This document shows positions 32,286 through 42,170 of a DNA stretch of 64,000 nucleotides, piece by piece. The notes under the pieces were generated by a model that saw only the letters and a program-made list of their open reading frames with translations, searched no databases and was not told the origin of the DNA. The position numbers and the translations under genes are program-made. This stretch comes from Galerina marginata (Eukaryota > Basidiomycota > Agaricomycetes > Agaricales > Galerinaceae), in the NCBI GenBank assembly GCA_023014335.1, contig JAECYW010000034.1, positions 1 to 64,000 of the forward strand, written 5' to 3'. Numbering within the stretch: the first letter of the stretch is position 1; every line of letters begins with the position of its first letter.

Positions 32286-34853
32286 ATGTTCCGAGACCGC
32301 GACGAGAAAATCCCTGTCATCACCTGCACTGACCAAGCATGGTCCGACGACCCCTCCTGGGTGGGCATAGGCGGCGACCCCAGCTTCGTATCGATTCACG
32401 CTGATATATCCAAGGCCTATCCCCGCGACAACTGGCCTAGTCGACTCAAGGGATCGGCAGGCGAGTTTCTAGACCTGGAGTATGCTGCCGAACCCGACTG
32501 GTACAATCACGACTGGCATTGGGAGGGATATGGGCCCTCGTTAACAATCGATCCGTCTATTCCCAGTCAAGCGACGTCGTGGTACACCGAGATGACCGCT
32601 CCGTTCCCGTTAACTCCAAGCTATGGGTTTTTCTCAGTCGATAAGGATCACCAGGATCTATGCACAGCTACGTTCAATAAAATTGATTCCCTAGTTAAGG
32701 AAATCACGAAGTGTGATCTATTTCCCGTCGGATCTCCGCAACCTCCTCCTTTCGACATCTCAATCTTATCCAACCGATTCGAAAGTCAGAGCGCGCTCCA
32801 AGACGCTGGGGCTGAAAGTCGTCGGGCAGTTCTAAGTCGCCTGGGATTCCTTAGTTGGTGGATTTTGAGTATTCCTAAGTGGCGAGCAAGTCTTCCAGCA
32901 GAAGTGGTATCCGAGCTCGAACATCTTGGCTTACGGAACATTCCAAAGCGGGGGTTTCTCATTGACTTTGAGGAGTGTTGGCAAGAGATAAACGTACCCC
33001 ATCTCGTGAAGTGCGGAGTTCCTTTTTACTATCGTTGGACTCAAGCGCTCCGACTCCTGCATCGCTTCACTAAGTTAGACCCACGTCTCATTCTATCACT
33101 CGGAGAAGAGGAGAGAGAAACCTTCACAATAGAGGATGTGGGCGAGTATGATGTTGAAGCTGCGCTAGCCTTAGCTGAACAATTCGACGACTACTTTCAA
33201 CCCTTGGAGTGGGCTGACGAAACCGAAGTAACTTCCATCCGCGACATTCAAAAGATGGCTGTCATCTACTTTGAGGGCTGGGGAGCCAGGCCGATCACCT
33301 TGACTGATACCTATCGCGATCTCATTATCTACGCGTACAAGTTCACGACTGCAACTCTTCCCGAAGATGACGAGCCTCGAATCATTCTTTGGAGATGGAG
33401 GCCAAAGGACGATATCGCTCAGCCATTCCCTATCTGGAGTCTACCTCACGATGACCTCGACAACCCCTCTGGTTTACGCGAAAGATTCAAAGGCGTTTTG
33501 GCTCCCATTCCTGGAAGGGAGTTCAATTCGTATTCAGGCGCTTTGAAAACGGGCGTTTCCGGTCTATCTTTACTCGAAAGGTTGAACTCTCGGTCGCCAT
33601 TCAACGCCTACTTATCGGAACCCATACCCGAAGGACCGCCCTCTCTTCTAGATCGCTTGTCAATGACTCTGATGTCTACGGAAACACCTTCAGTCCAGCC
33701 CGCTGTCACAGTAAACACTGAAACTACTAGTATGCTCATTGACGACGACGACGGATCCTTGGTCAACGTCCGCCCTTTGGTAAATAGACGCGCCAGGACT
33801 GTCCAGACTCCTCGATCAGCTCTGAGGGAACGATCGAAATCTCCAGCTCCGAGAACGGATGTAACCAGCCGCCCCATTCCCCCGCGTCCAGCCGATACTT
33901 TTCGTCGAGCCCTGACTGTGATATCGGAAACGCTAGCTTTCCCGGGACAAGTACCTCAAGTCGCAAATCGCTTTGAATGGAACGCGGACCTCCTCGAATA
34001 CGGCCACATAGTCTTCAACGGATGGGAGGACCAAGCTCGAATGCGACTGGCAGCGAACACCATACCTACCATGAGTACTATGAGTGATGTTTTGAATTAC
34101 GCGGTAAACCACGGTTTGGCCTTCAACATCGGAGTCCCTCTTCGTCATTTCGATAAATGGACCCCCAAGCAAATCACTACTCTGGAACGAAAAGGCGCCC
34201 GAAATTACTACGTTACGGGTTTCATAGAAACTTCCCTCTCCGCCAACTTGGATATCGCTTCTATCCCAGCTTACCTCGTAAAACTTGCCGACTTGCTATT
34301 TCGTCCACACGCCCGAGCCTTCATAGGTCTAGGAGGTCCTTATAGCTGGGTAGCTCGTCGCTTCGGAGGGGTTGAACTAGTCAGCCTATACATGAGTGGA
34401 CCTTCCATCCAAGTTACTCGCCATTACCGAGGCGCGAATGATTCAGACCAGTTACTGTACCTCGGAATCCATTGGGACGAAGTTTCGGAAGCTGAGAAGA
34501 ACATATTACTCGGGTACGTGCCCAGCGAGAAAGGATCGGCCGAACGCTGGATGTTCCCTCCGCCCGAAGTTTTGGAAGAACGTTGCAATCATTGGGCCGG
34601 TATCTGGAATCCCGCTCTTGAAGCTCTCTACAACCACATCGCCAGCAAGATCGAGTCGAAAAAAGCCAAGCCTCTCAGTCAGACCGAATGGAACAAAGTC
34701 TTCCGCCCGTTCAACGATCGTTATGCAGCCTACAAACCTTCTCCCGAGAACATCGAGGAGATCCGTCTGATCTGCGAACGCTACTTAGTCCCTACGGATT
34801 GGGATAGAATGGCCCTGAAAAGAATCCAAATCCCCGAATACCGAGTGTTGTAA
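32286..34853 (+). CDS. Extra retrotransposon ORF, 855 aa, unknown function
   Basis: Lies between Pol and the 3' LTR, where env or other accessory genes sit in retroelements. The first ATG in the open frame is 32286 (MFRDRDEKIPVITCTD). The N-terminal part (1 to about 470) is rich in Trp and aromatic residues (DWYNHDWHWEGYGPS; LSWWILSIPKWRASL; YFEGWGARPITLTDTYRDL). A disordered Ser/Pro/Arg linker follows (about 480-540, RERSKSPAPRTD). A second folded region to the end includes FIGLGGPYSWVARRFGG and CNHWAGIWNPALEALYNHI. No signal peptide, TM helix, fusion-peptide-like segment, zinc finger or enzyme motif was seen, so a membrane-envelope role is unlikely. Codon use matches Gag-Pol. I do not recognise the family. 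Confidence 0.85.
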   Translation: MFRDRDEKIPVITCTDQAWSDDPSWVGIGGDPSFVSIHADISKAYPRDNWPSRLKGSAGEFLDLEYAAEPDWYNHDWHWEGYGPSLTIDPSIPSQATSWYTEMTAPFPLTPSYGFFSVDKDHQDLCTATFNKIDSLVKEITKCDLFPVGSPQPPPFDISILSNRFESQSALQDAGAESRRAVLSRLGFLSWWILSIPKWRASLPAEVVSELEHLGLRNIPKRGFLIDFEECWQEINVPHLVKCGVPFYYRWTQALRLLHRFTKLDPRLILSLGEEERETFTIEDVGEYDVEAALALAEQFDDYFQPLEWADETEVTSIRDIQKMAVIYFEGWGARPITLTDTYRDLIIYAYKFTTATLPEDDEPRIILWRWRPKDDIAQPFPIWSLPHDDLDNPSGLRERFKGVLAPIPGREFNSYSGALKTGVSGLSLLERLNSRSPFNAYLSEPIPEGPPSLLDRLSMTLMSTETPSVQPAVTVNTETTSMLIDDDDGSLVNVRPLVNRRARTVQTPRSALRERSKSPAPRTDVTSRPIPPRPADTFRRALTVISETLAFPGQVPQVANRFEWNADLLEYGHIVFNGWEDQARMRLAANTIPTMSTMSDVLNYAVNHGLAFNIGVPLRHFDKWTPKQITTLERKGARNYYVTGFIETSLSANLDIASIPAYLVKLADLLFRPHARAFIGLGGPYSWVARRFGGVELVSLYMSGPSIQVTRHYRGANDSDQLLYLGIHWDEVSEAEKNILLGYVPSEKGSAERWMFPPPEVLEERCNHWAGIWNPALEALYNHIASKIESKKAKPLSQTEWNKVFRPFNDRYAAYKPSPENIEEIRLICERYLVPTDWDRMALKRIQIPEYRVL

Positions 34854-34863
34854 AGCGCGCAAT

Positions 34864-34878
34864 AAAAGAGTGGGGGGG
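34864..34878 (+). promoter_or_regulatory. Polypurine tract
   Basis: AAAAGAGT followed by seven G, three bases before the 3' LTR; position and composition fit the plus-strand primer site. Confidence 0.7.
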
Positions 34879-34881
34879 CTA

Positions 34882-35308
34882 TGTAAGATCCATTATATTC
34901 TTTCTTTCGTCAATTCAGCAACTCCTCTCACGAAATACGTCGACTCTTTCATACACGCTTCGGAAAGTCGATATTATGTAACATACGATTATGTAACTTG
35001 TACTATGTGCCTCGCGTTAGACACGAGGCGAATCTTTATCTTTTTACACCTAAACTTCCATCATCGAGAGTCTCGACGCCCTGTGAACGGCTACAGCTAT
35101 CGACTACGGAAACGGGTGATACCAGGATCAGGCTACCGACTTTGTTTCAAAGTCGGCAGGACGGACAAGAGTGCTGATTCGGCGCTAGCTTGTCTCGTCT
35201 GCGGCCTACCTAGTAATTATCGGTTTGGACTATCTGACGAAGGTCTCACACCTCCGTTCGCCGGCTCCTCGTCTTACGTTCGACTCCTGAGGATCAGTCC
35301 ACCTCACA
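34882..35308 (+). repeat. 3' LTR
   Basis: 427 bp, identical to the 5' LTR except one base (C at 35077). It is followed by the second GTCTC target copy. Confidence 0.95.
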
Positions 35309-35313
35309 GTCTC
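35309..35313. repeat. Target site duplication, right (GTCTC)
   Basis: Exact copy of 24074..24078, directly after the 3' LTR. Confidence 0.9.
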
Positions 35314-36256
35314 CTTTGGCCGTCACCACGTTCGTTACAAAAACCCCCAACTCTTTGATCACTCAAGATGCATTAGGTCTGACATCTATGCCGCTGACAT
35401 CGAGCGCACAAATATTTACTGCACGTACGTCTTCTTAGAGCCCTCTGCTTGGAATTTTTTACAATGTGAAATAGTATCTTCACCCCCTAACGGGTCACTC
35501 ACAGGAGGGGTTGTAACAACCACGGGGCTACAGTATGTTACTACCACGGCCCCAGATGGAAGTGTTACGACTTACATTCAAAATGCGCCGGCTGGTGATT
35601 ACTCGCGGTCACCTGCAGTTCCAGTTGCGGCAATTGTTGGCGGTGTAATTGGCGGCCTGACCCTCATTTTCTTGCTCATCTTTGCCCTTCTTTACTCGAG
35701 GCGCCGTCGTAAGGCATGTCGGCATGTAATCCTAGACGATGACGCGGAAAAACACCTAAACTGTAAGCCGCTTTTTCCCGCATCTGAAGTTACTCTAAAA
35801 ATTCACGCAGCACCTCGTACCTCAACTGGTATCACGCCATTCCGGCTCGATGAGCGCCGTGCATCTCCTACTCCCTCATTGAATGGACCACGGGACTTGG
35901 TGCGCGAAATGGAAATCGCAACAGCAGGTTTAAGGTATATTCTGGCCACTGGTAGTCCTGTTGGTAGCCCAACCTCGCCTTCCTCTTTGGGTCACGGACC
36001 GGTGCCAGCTAAGGCTTCTCGATCCAATACAACTTCCTCGCCTTCACTCTCGCACCCACCGCCCATTCCTCAGGCAGATTCTGGCGCCTATACACCGATA
36101 GGGAGCAACCTCTCTGCCAGCACCCTTCTTTCTACATTGAGCTCTATGTATGCGACGATGATCCCCGATCACCCAACGCCAATCGACACCCCGCCTTCAT
36201 ATCAGAGTGCTACGACTCCTCCTTCCGTGCCTTCCACGCTTTTGTCTCGGACGTAA
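35314..36256 (+). pseudogene. Single-pass membrane protein, 3' part, separated by the retrotransposon
   Basis: Continuation of the gene started at 23536. The rest of exon 2 is 35314..35424, then a 50-nt GT-AG intron, and the last exon is 35475..36256. It encodes the end of the Ser/Thr stalk (GGVVTTTGLQYVTTTAPDG), one TM helix (VAAIVGGVIGGLTLIFLLIF), a basic stop-transfer stretch RRRRK and a roughly 170-residue Ser/Pro-rich cytoplasmic tail containing ITPFRLDE and a C-terminal PPSYQ motif. No start codon or promoter of its own is evident, so it is a separated 3' half unless transcribed from the 3' LTR, which could drive a truncated TM-tail product. Confidence 0.85.
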
Positions 36257-37465
36257 TTGACCAAAACCTTTAAGTTTAAATTTCTGTCCTTGCATCCTAT
36301 TATTTAAGCTAAATCTTCCTAGTCCTTCAACCAGTTTGAATTTCGCTCCTTACTTCCGTCGTGAGTTTTATGTGTGTAGACTCTATAATTCGACTTTTAC
36401 TCGGCTGTAGAAGATCTGATGTGACTGCATTGGAATGGTGAAAATCTGTTCTAATGATGGAAACTCGGCCAATTGGGTAATATTTCTGTAAGAATATCTC
36501 TTGCTGACCAGGCCGTCCTATAGGAGGGGAAGCAGAGAAATCATTTAATGATTGGTCTCTTTGGGTTCTGGGAAGTAAATCTCCCCGCCTTTCCTGTAGG
36601 CGGGTCCTGGATAAAGGTGTCGTAAGCAGGCGGGCATTCGGGTGGGATCAAGTTTATTAGGAACTTGCTTTGGGCGCTTAAAGCAAATTCTAAGTGACAC
36701 AACAAATTGTCTGTGCGTACTCATGGTGGGTAAGCGACTGCGACACTAAATATTGGCCATATGTAGGCCCGCAACAGTGTGGTCTGGGAAACGATAGTAG
36801 TGGCGCATCGTCATCAAGAAAGGTCAATCGACGATAATACGACGTGAGGCAGATAACCCTGATCCTAAAGACGACTCCACGGTGTCGATGGAGAACGCAA
36901 GGACATCAGATGGTAGAGGTGGTAAATTGACTTCATGCCACCCCAGCGTCGTCTGGACCGGCATAGTCCGTCGATGACAGAAGAGTATAAACACATAAAT
37001 GGACTGCAACTCTCATGGCTTCTGCACAGCCAATCAAGTCGTAACATGTCGCCCCCGGGCCCCGGCTGAGGTTCCTGCGACGCGCAGACACACTAGTACA
37101 TATATTTACAGTGTTCGCTTGTTACATTCATTTTTCCGCTCGCAGTCCAGTCGGCTAATGGTTCTAGTGTCCAGGCGCGAATAGAAAAGCGGTTCCTATG
37201 AATGGGACAAATGGGATTTTTTGGTACCTCTAGGAAGGACTCCTCCTAATGCCAAACTCTGATTGTGATGCCATTCCCACTGTAAATTTAGAACGCTGAT
37301 CCTTGTTATGCCACACTGACAAACGGAGCTGCCACTGAAAGCTGCGACCACAAAATAAGGACACAACTTCGGTTTCCCTTTAGTCGGTTTCCCCTGTTGG
37401 CCCTTTCCCCTCCTATACTCCAACCTCCAAGGTGATTGCCTCCTCTTCCGAACCACTCAGTAGGC
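36257..37465. other. Interval between the two membrane-protein paralogues
   Basis: No gene recognised. The last about 160 bp resembles the promoter of the interrupted paralogue in patches. Confidence 0.4.
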
Positions 37466-38867
37466 ATGAGCCTTTCGGAAATCGACGATATTGACCCTTC
37501 TATCACGTATTCTGGCACATGGAAAGCTGCCGTGGGCAACGTTCGGCAATGGGGGGGAGGTACGATTCACAAGACGACAGAAACTGGCGCGTCGGCGACC
37601 ATTTCATTTCGAGGCATGTGACGCATTAGCGCTGAAATATTTCACCATTAAGTCTTAATCCAAGGGGACCGCATAATGATGTTCTGTACCTTACCGACAG
37701 GCACTGGGAGCGCAATCTTTCTTGTGAAGTTTGATAGCGACGAACTCACTAGCACGAGCCGCGCTTCCAGTACCGTTTCACCCAGCTACAACCAGTCGTG
37801 GTTTGATTCCGGCATTGTGGCCGATGGCATGCATACTCTAGTTGTCTCGAATGCAGGAGGCCCTTCAGACACATCATTCGAACTGGACCGATTTCAGGTG
37901 TTCGGCGCTGTAGTTTCTCAGTCTCCGACCGCATCGCCAACTGCAGCCCCCACCGCTCCTCCCGGTCCACTTCCAACGGGCACCACAGCCACGAGTTCCA
38001 CGTTAGTTGTGACTACAGTTTCTACCGATGGTCATATAACCACGGCGATTGTGACCTTACCATCTCAATCTAATTCTCCGATAGGGAGTTCAGATACACC
38101 TTCCCCATGTATGTCCTTTTGAGCTCCATCGTACTCGTTTTTTTTAAATTCGAAGATAGATGCGGATTCTGTAATGAACAAAACTTTACCGGGGGGTGTA
38201 GTTCCTACAAGTTTGGGTTCGCAAAACATTACGATCACCGCGCCAGATGGGACTGTTGCTACATATCCTGCGAGCAAGCCAGAAAATAACAACACTCATT
38301 CACCAACAGCACCGACAGGAGTTATTGTAGGTGGATTAGTAGGGGGTGCAGTCTTACTTTTTATTCTATTAGTCGTCCTCCTCCACTGCTTTAGACGCCG
38401 GCGTAATGCATGGCGACATGCGTCACCAAACGATGAAGTAAATGAGACCTTAAATCGTATGCCTGACCTTTCATCCATTGTGGTCAATTTTAATGAAGCT
38501 TATAGCCCGTTCACATTTCACAACCAGCGTTAGTCCATTCCGACTTGACGAGACACAGGCGTCTTCTTTTCCCATATTGAAAAGGCTTCACGAACCTTCG
38601 CAAGAACCTCCGGTCTTGAGGCACACGCTCACTACGGGCAGTCCAGCTAGCCCATTAATGCCATTTCTGTTAACTCCCCTCATGAGCCGTGGGGGGGTAG
38701 AGAAAAGTTCTGAGGTATTAAGGTCGCCTGCAACCCCACAGGTCGCAAATTCGAACCACTCCAATGAGCTCCGGCAGCCTCGTCTAGACCTTAGTGATAT
38801 TCCCCCGTCATATCAGATTGCTACCTCTCCTTCAATTTCTTCACCACTTTCTTACTATCCATATTAG
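37466..38867 (+). pseudogene. Paralogous single-pass membrane protein with GC splice donor and frameshifted tail
   Basis: Tandem relative of the interrupted gene, same design. Exon 1 is 37466..37613, exactly the same 148-nt length; exon 2 is 37665..38108; exon 3 starts at 38160. The ectodomain (DDIDPSITYSGTWKAAV, WFDSGIVADGMHTLVVSN) and TM helix (VIVGGLVGGAVLLFILLVVLL) are intact. Two defects: the first intron begins GC (GCATGT) where the paralogue has GTAAGT, and the tail shifts frame near 38517. The frame stops at a TAG around 38531, while the conserved SPFRLDE and PPSYQ tail continues in the next frame to 38867. If the frameshift is real the protein keeps its TM segment but loses most of its tail. 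A one-base assembly error cannot be excluded. Confidence 0.7.
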
Positions 38868-39437
38868 TTGAATGGGAGTTTGAACTGCTAATTAAATCCC
38901 CGTTATGCTTCCATGTTCAATTTCTCCCTTGTTTTTTCTCTGCATAGTGTTAGTTTCCCTGGTCGGTAATGACAACAATTGTGTCCAAATTGCTTCTGAA
39001 TCTGGATTACCCGTGTCTCTTTTGACTGACCGATGACCGTTACATAGATTCGTTCCAAGCTGCTGTCCGCTTTTGGTCTGCTTGGTGTGCGCCTGCAGAA
39101 CCAATAAACCGAATATGGATGCTTGGGAACCAAATATAGCCACGCGTACTTCTGATGGTAACGTTTCTCAGGATCGGCCGAGATCCGGTGTGTACAGCAC
39201 AGCCACTTACTCCGTAAACAAAATACACTGCCCAAAACCATATTGGGGACAAATGACCATTGGTAACAGGAAGCGGTGTAGTCAACTATACCTGTACCTG
39301 CCTGTCAGTTATAGACCGATACTCTTGCTATATAACCAAGTTATCAGGATTCGGCAACCCCCTCGCTGCAGAAAGCTGCTCTCACACTTCAAATCTTCAA
39401 CAAGTTCAACGGCCTGAACGCTACACCTGAGGAAGAC
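38868..39437. other. Intergenic region upstream of the DUF6535 gene
   Basis: Short frames only; nothing assigned. Confidence 0.35.
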
Positions 39438-41889
39438 ATGGATCGTTCAAGCGCATCAGATTCATACGAGTCTTCAAGCCCATCCTATGAGCCCTTGCGT
39501 TCTAATGCTCCTTCAATGTTGCATAAGGAACAAGCGTCTGAGGGACCGGTGCGCTTCAAGTTCCCGGCAATTTTTCTTCTAAAACCAAAGTTAATGGCTA
39601 TCTAATTAGCCTAGGATCTGGAGATGTGGGGACCCTTATGTCTATCCCATTCCAATGCCTGGTAGTGGCGAGTGCTGGAAGAGTGTTTTAGACCCTCACC
39701 TTAAAAATGACAAGATTCAATGTGAAGCATGGAAGGACGAGGTGGGAAACCTCTTGATCTTCGTAAGTACAACTACGCAGATGCTACCGCTGCACAGTCT
39801 GATCATTTATCACGTATAGGCCGGCCTCTTCTCGGCGGTTGTCACGTCGTTCACGGTCGAGTCGTACAAAAACTTGCAAGCCGATCCTAACGATACCATC
39901 ATTTTCCTTCTGAATCGCCTCGTTGAGAGCTCAGCCAACGGAAATGCCACACTATCCACTCCCCCAACGCAGACACAGTCATTCACGGTATCTTCATCAT
40001 CAATTCGCGTTAATATCTTCTGGTTCTTGAGTCTAGTTCTCAGTCTTACCACTGTTCTTGTCGGAATCGTCTCTCTCCAGTGGATCAGAGAACACCAGAA
40101 GTACACCCATCAAATCGACTCTCGCTCCGCAGCCTCGGTATTTCAGATGCGGTCCCTCGGATTGGACGAATGGTATATTCACCATATTTTTACTGGGTTA
40201 CCCTTGCTCCTCCAAGGGGCGTTCATCCTGTTTTTCATTGGTATCGTCGATTTTCTATTTTCTCTGAATGGTACCGTCGCTCGTTACGTGACGGCCGCGG
40301 TTGGCCTGACGCTATTCTTCTTCTTCGCCACAACTGCATTGCCGACATTACAATTGTTCGTCCCCTTGAGCAAGGGGAGGCCGGGGCCTCCACCTGTTCA
40401 ATGCGCATATAGGTCCCCACAGTCTTGGATATTCCTACAACTTGCATCATATACCTGTAGGATCATTCTTTTCATCGAAGTATTCATTCCATTCAAGCGA
40501 ACGAGGGCGTGGTTCCTGAGAACCTTAACCCTTCACGTCTTCGAGCGCAACTACCCAGCCAAGTTTGGTTTACTACATGACTACAAGAGCTGGATTCTAT
40601 TTGATTCGTGGTGGCTCAATATCCGTGAGGTACGAGGTCAGCAAGGACACACGACTCGGGCGGACTTGAACGTGGACTTCTACGACACGTTTTCACCGGC
40701 GCCAAAATGTAAACCCACTCATCTCGAGGCGGACTTACTCCTGACTACCCTCAAAAAATACCCTTTAATTGATGAGGTAGTATTTTCTCTCTATCATTGC
40801 TTCCGCGAGGTCGCAACGCTAAACTCTCCGCTTTCATATCGCATTTTCCAACGTTACTACATACACGCAGCGAGCCCTTTACCTGGAGAAGCGTACTGGC
40901 CCTCGAAACTCATGGCCCCATACAAGTCAAGTTCGGCCGAACTGTTGCGAGAGGAGAATCTGGTGTGGTTTTTGCAGCTGTTAGGTCGCCAAGACCATTC
41001 CAAAGCTGTGAACAATCACATTGCTTCTCATCTTATAGAGCTCAAATCGCGTATCACAGCCGATACATTATCATCATTCCGTCACATTTCCGGGACCCAG
41101 GATGTCGAATTTATGGACTACACGCAAGAGTATATTCATTACACCCTTGGCAAGAGGGACGGCAACTATCTCGAGCACCGGACATACGGCGAAGTGAACT
41201 TTCGTTATTCAGTTTCGAATGACCTGTATCAAGGTAAGCATAACAGCAAATCACTATTAAACGTGCTCAACGTATGATCCTATCCAGCCTCGGTCACCCA
41301 GGCTTACCTTATTTACGACAACTTCGCTTCCACCGTATCCATGATCCATGAAGAACACTCAACCGAAGATACGACGTACAACCACAGGGTCTCCATCAAG
41401 TTTCTGGACGTCATCGCTAGGTTATTTACGCATGAAGTGTGGATCTCCGATGGAAGAATTTCTCTTCACCCAACATTTTGCAAGACACTTCAATCCATCT
41501 CTTCCACTCTCCAAAATGCCGTTTCCCATGGCGAGAAACGACCATTATTGTTTCTGTCAACCTCTTACCTCATAAATCGAATGTTCAAACCGGGTGTAAA
41601 GCCATACCACAAAGATAGTGGGTACTATCTCACCAAACCGATCTCTGATATCGTACCTTGGGTTCAGTCCACACCAATTCACTCTTTATTGGATGCTCTG
41701 ATAAATTATAATGAAAGTTTCAAGCCCAACCGGACTTCGCCCTTCCTGTTGGAACAACTCGCTTACGAGAAAATCTACCTTTGGCGAATCGAATCGTCTG
41801 AGAAACTGGGTCAGGTGCTAGAACTTCCACAGGAGGAAATGCACGAGTGGGGATCAACAGGAACTTCAAGCTATGCTACCATTAAATAA
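39438..41889 (+). CDS. DUF6535 domain membrane protein, 761 aa
   Basis: Agaricomycete-specific membrane protein family. Exons are 39438..39559, 39615..39762, 39820..41233 and 41288..41889; lengths sum to 762 codons. After a Ser-rich start comes the family core: CWKSVLDPHLKNDKIQCEAW, EVGNLLIF, then AGLFSAVVTSFTVESYKNLQ. Three clear TM helices follow (IFWFLSLVLSLTTVLVGIVS; LLLQGAFILFFIGIVDFLF; YVTAAVGLTLFFFFATTALP). The remaining about 450 residues are soluble and helical. Family members are often abundant and clustered in agaric genomes; function is unknown. The first intron uses a weak donor, GTTCCC, chosen because it alone keeps frame and gives a normal 55-nt intron. It is convergent with the NACHT gene, stop to stop about 280 bp. 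Confidence 0.82.
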
Positions 41890-42170
41890 TAGGACTTGTA
41901 ATGTACATAGATACAATGCCTAAATTGTCTATTCTCAAATGACTTTGCAGCCAAATGAAGGCGGAGCCGGAATAACGTAAAATAAATCCGAATTGCATAG
42001 TCTACGTACAGTTGTTGAGCCCCGGTTGCTTTGAAGACGCTTCAAAATTCTCGAAAACTGGAAGAATTGCGTGACAGGGACTTCGGGTGGTTGTAAATTG
42101 TGAAATTCGCTCAGAAATTCAGACGGCCAGAACGCTAATGCAGCTGAAACCCAAAAGCAGGTGTAACAAT
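41890..42170. other. Convergent intergenic spacer
   Basis: Shared 3' flank of the DUF6535 (+) and NACHT (-) genes; no other feature. Confidence 0.4.

Larger units (their letters stand above)
24079..35308 (+). mobile_element. Complete Ty3/Gypsy chromovirus retrotransposon, 11,230 bp
   Basis: Full-length LTR retrotransposon with 427-bp LTRs (24079..24505 and 34882..35308), TGTAAG...CCTCACA termini, 5-bp target duplication, one long Gag-Pol frame, an additional downstream ORF and a polypurine tract. Pol order is protease, reverse transcriptase, RNase H, integrase, chromodomain, which is diagnostic for Ty3/Gypsy chromoviruses. The LTRs differ by one transition, and both ORFs are open to their ends, so insertion was recent and the element may still be active. 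It sits in sense orientation within exon 2 of a membrane-protein gene. Confidence 0.95.

Noticed and set aside
32286..34853. Extra retrotransposon ORF as an envelope gene
   Set aside because: No signal peptide, TM segment or fusion-like hydrophobic stretch visible.
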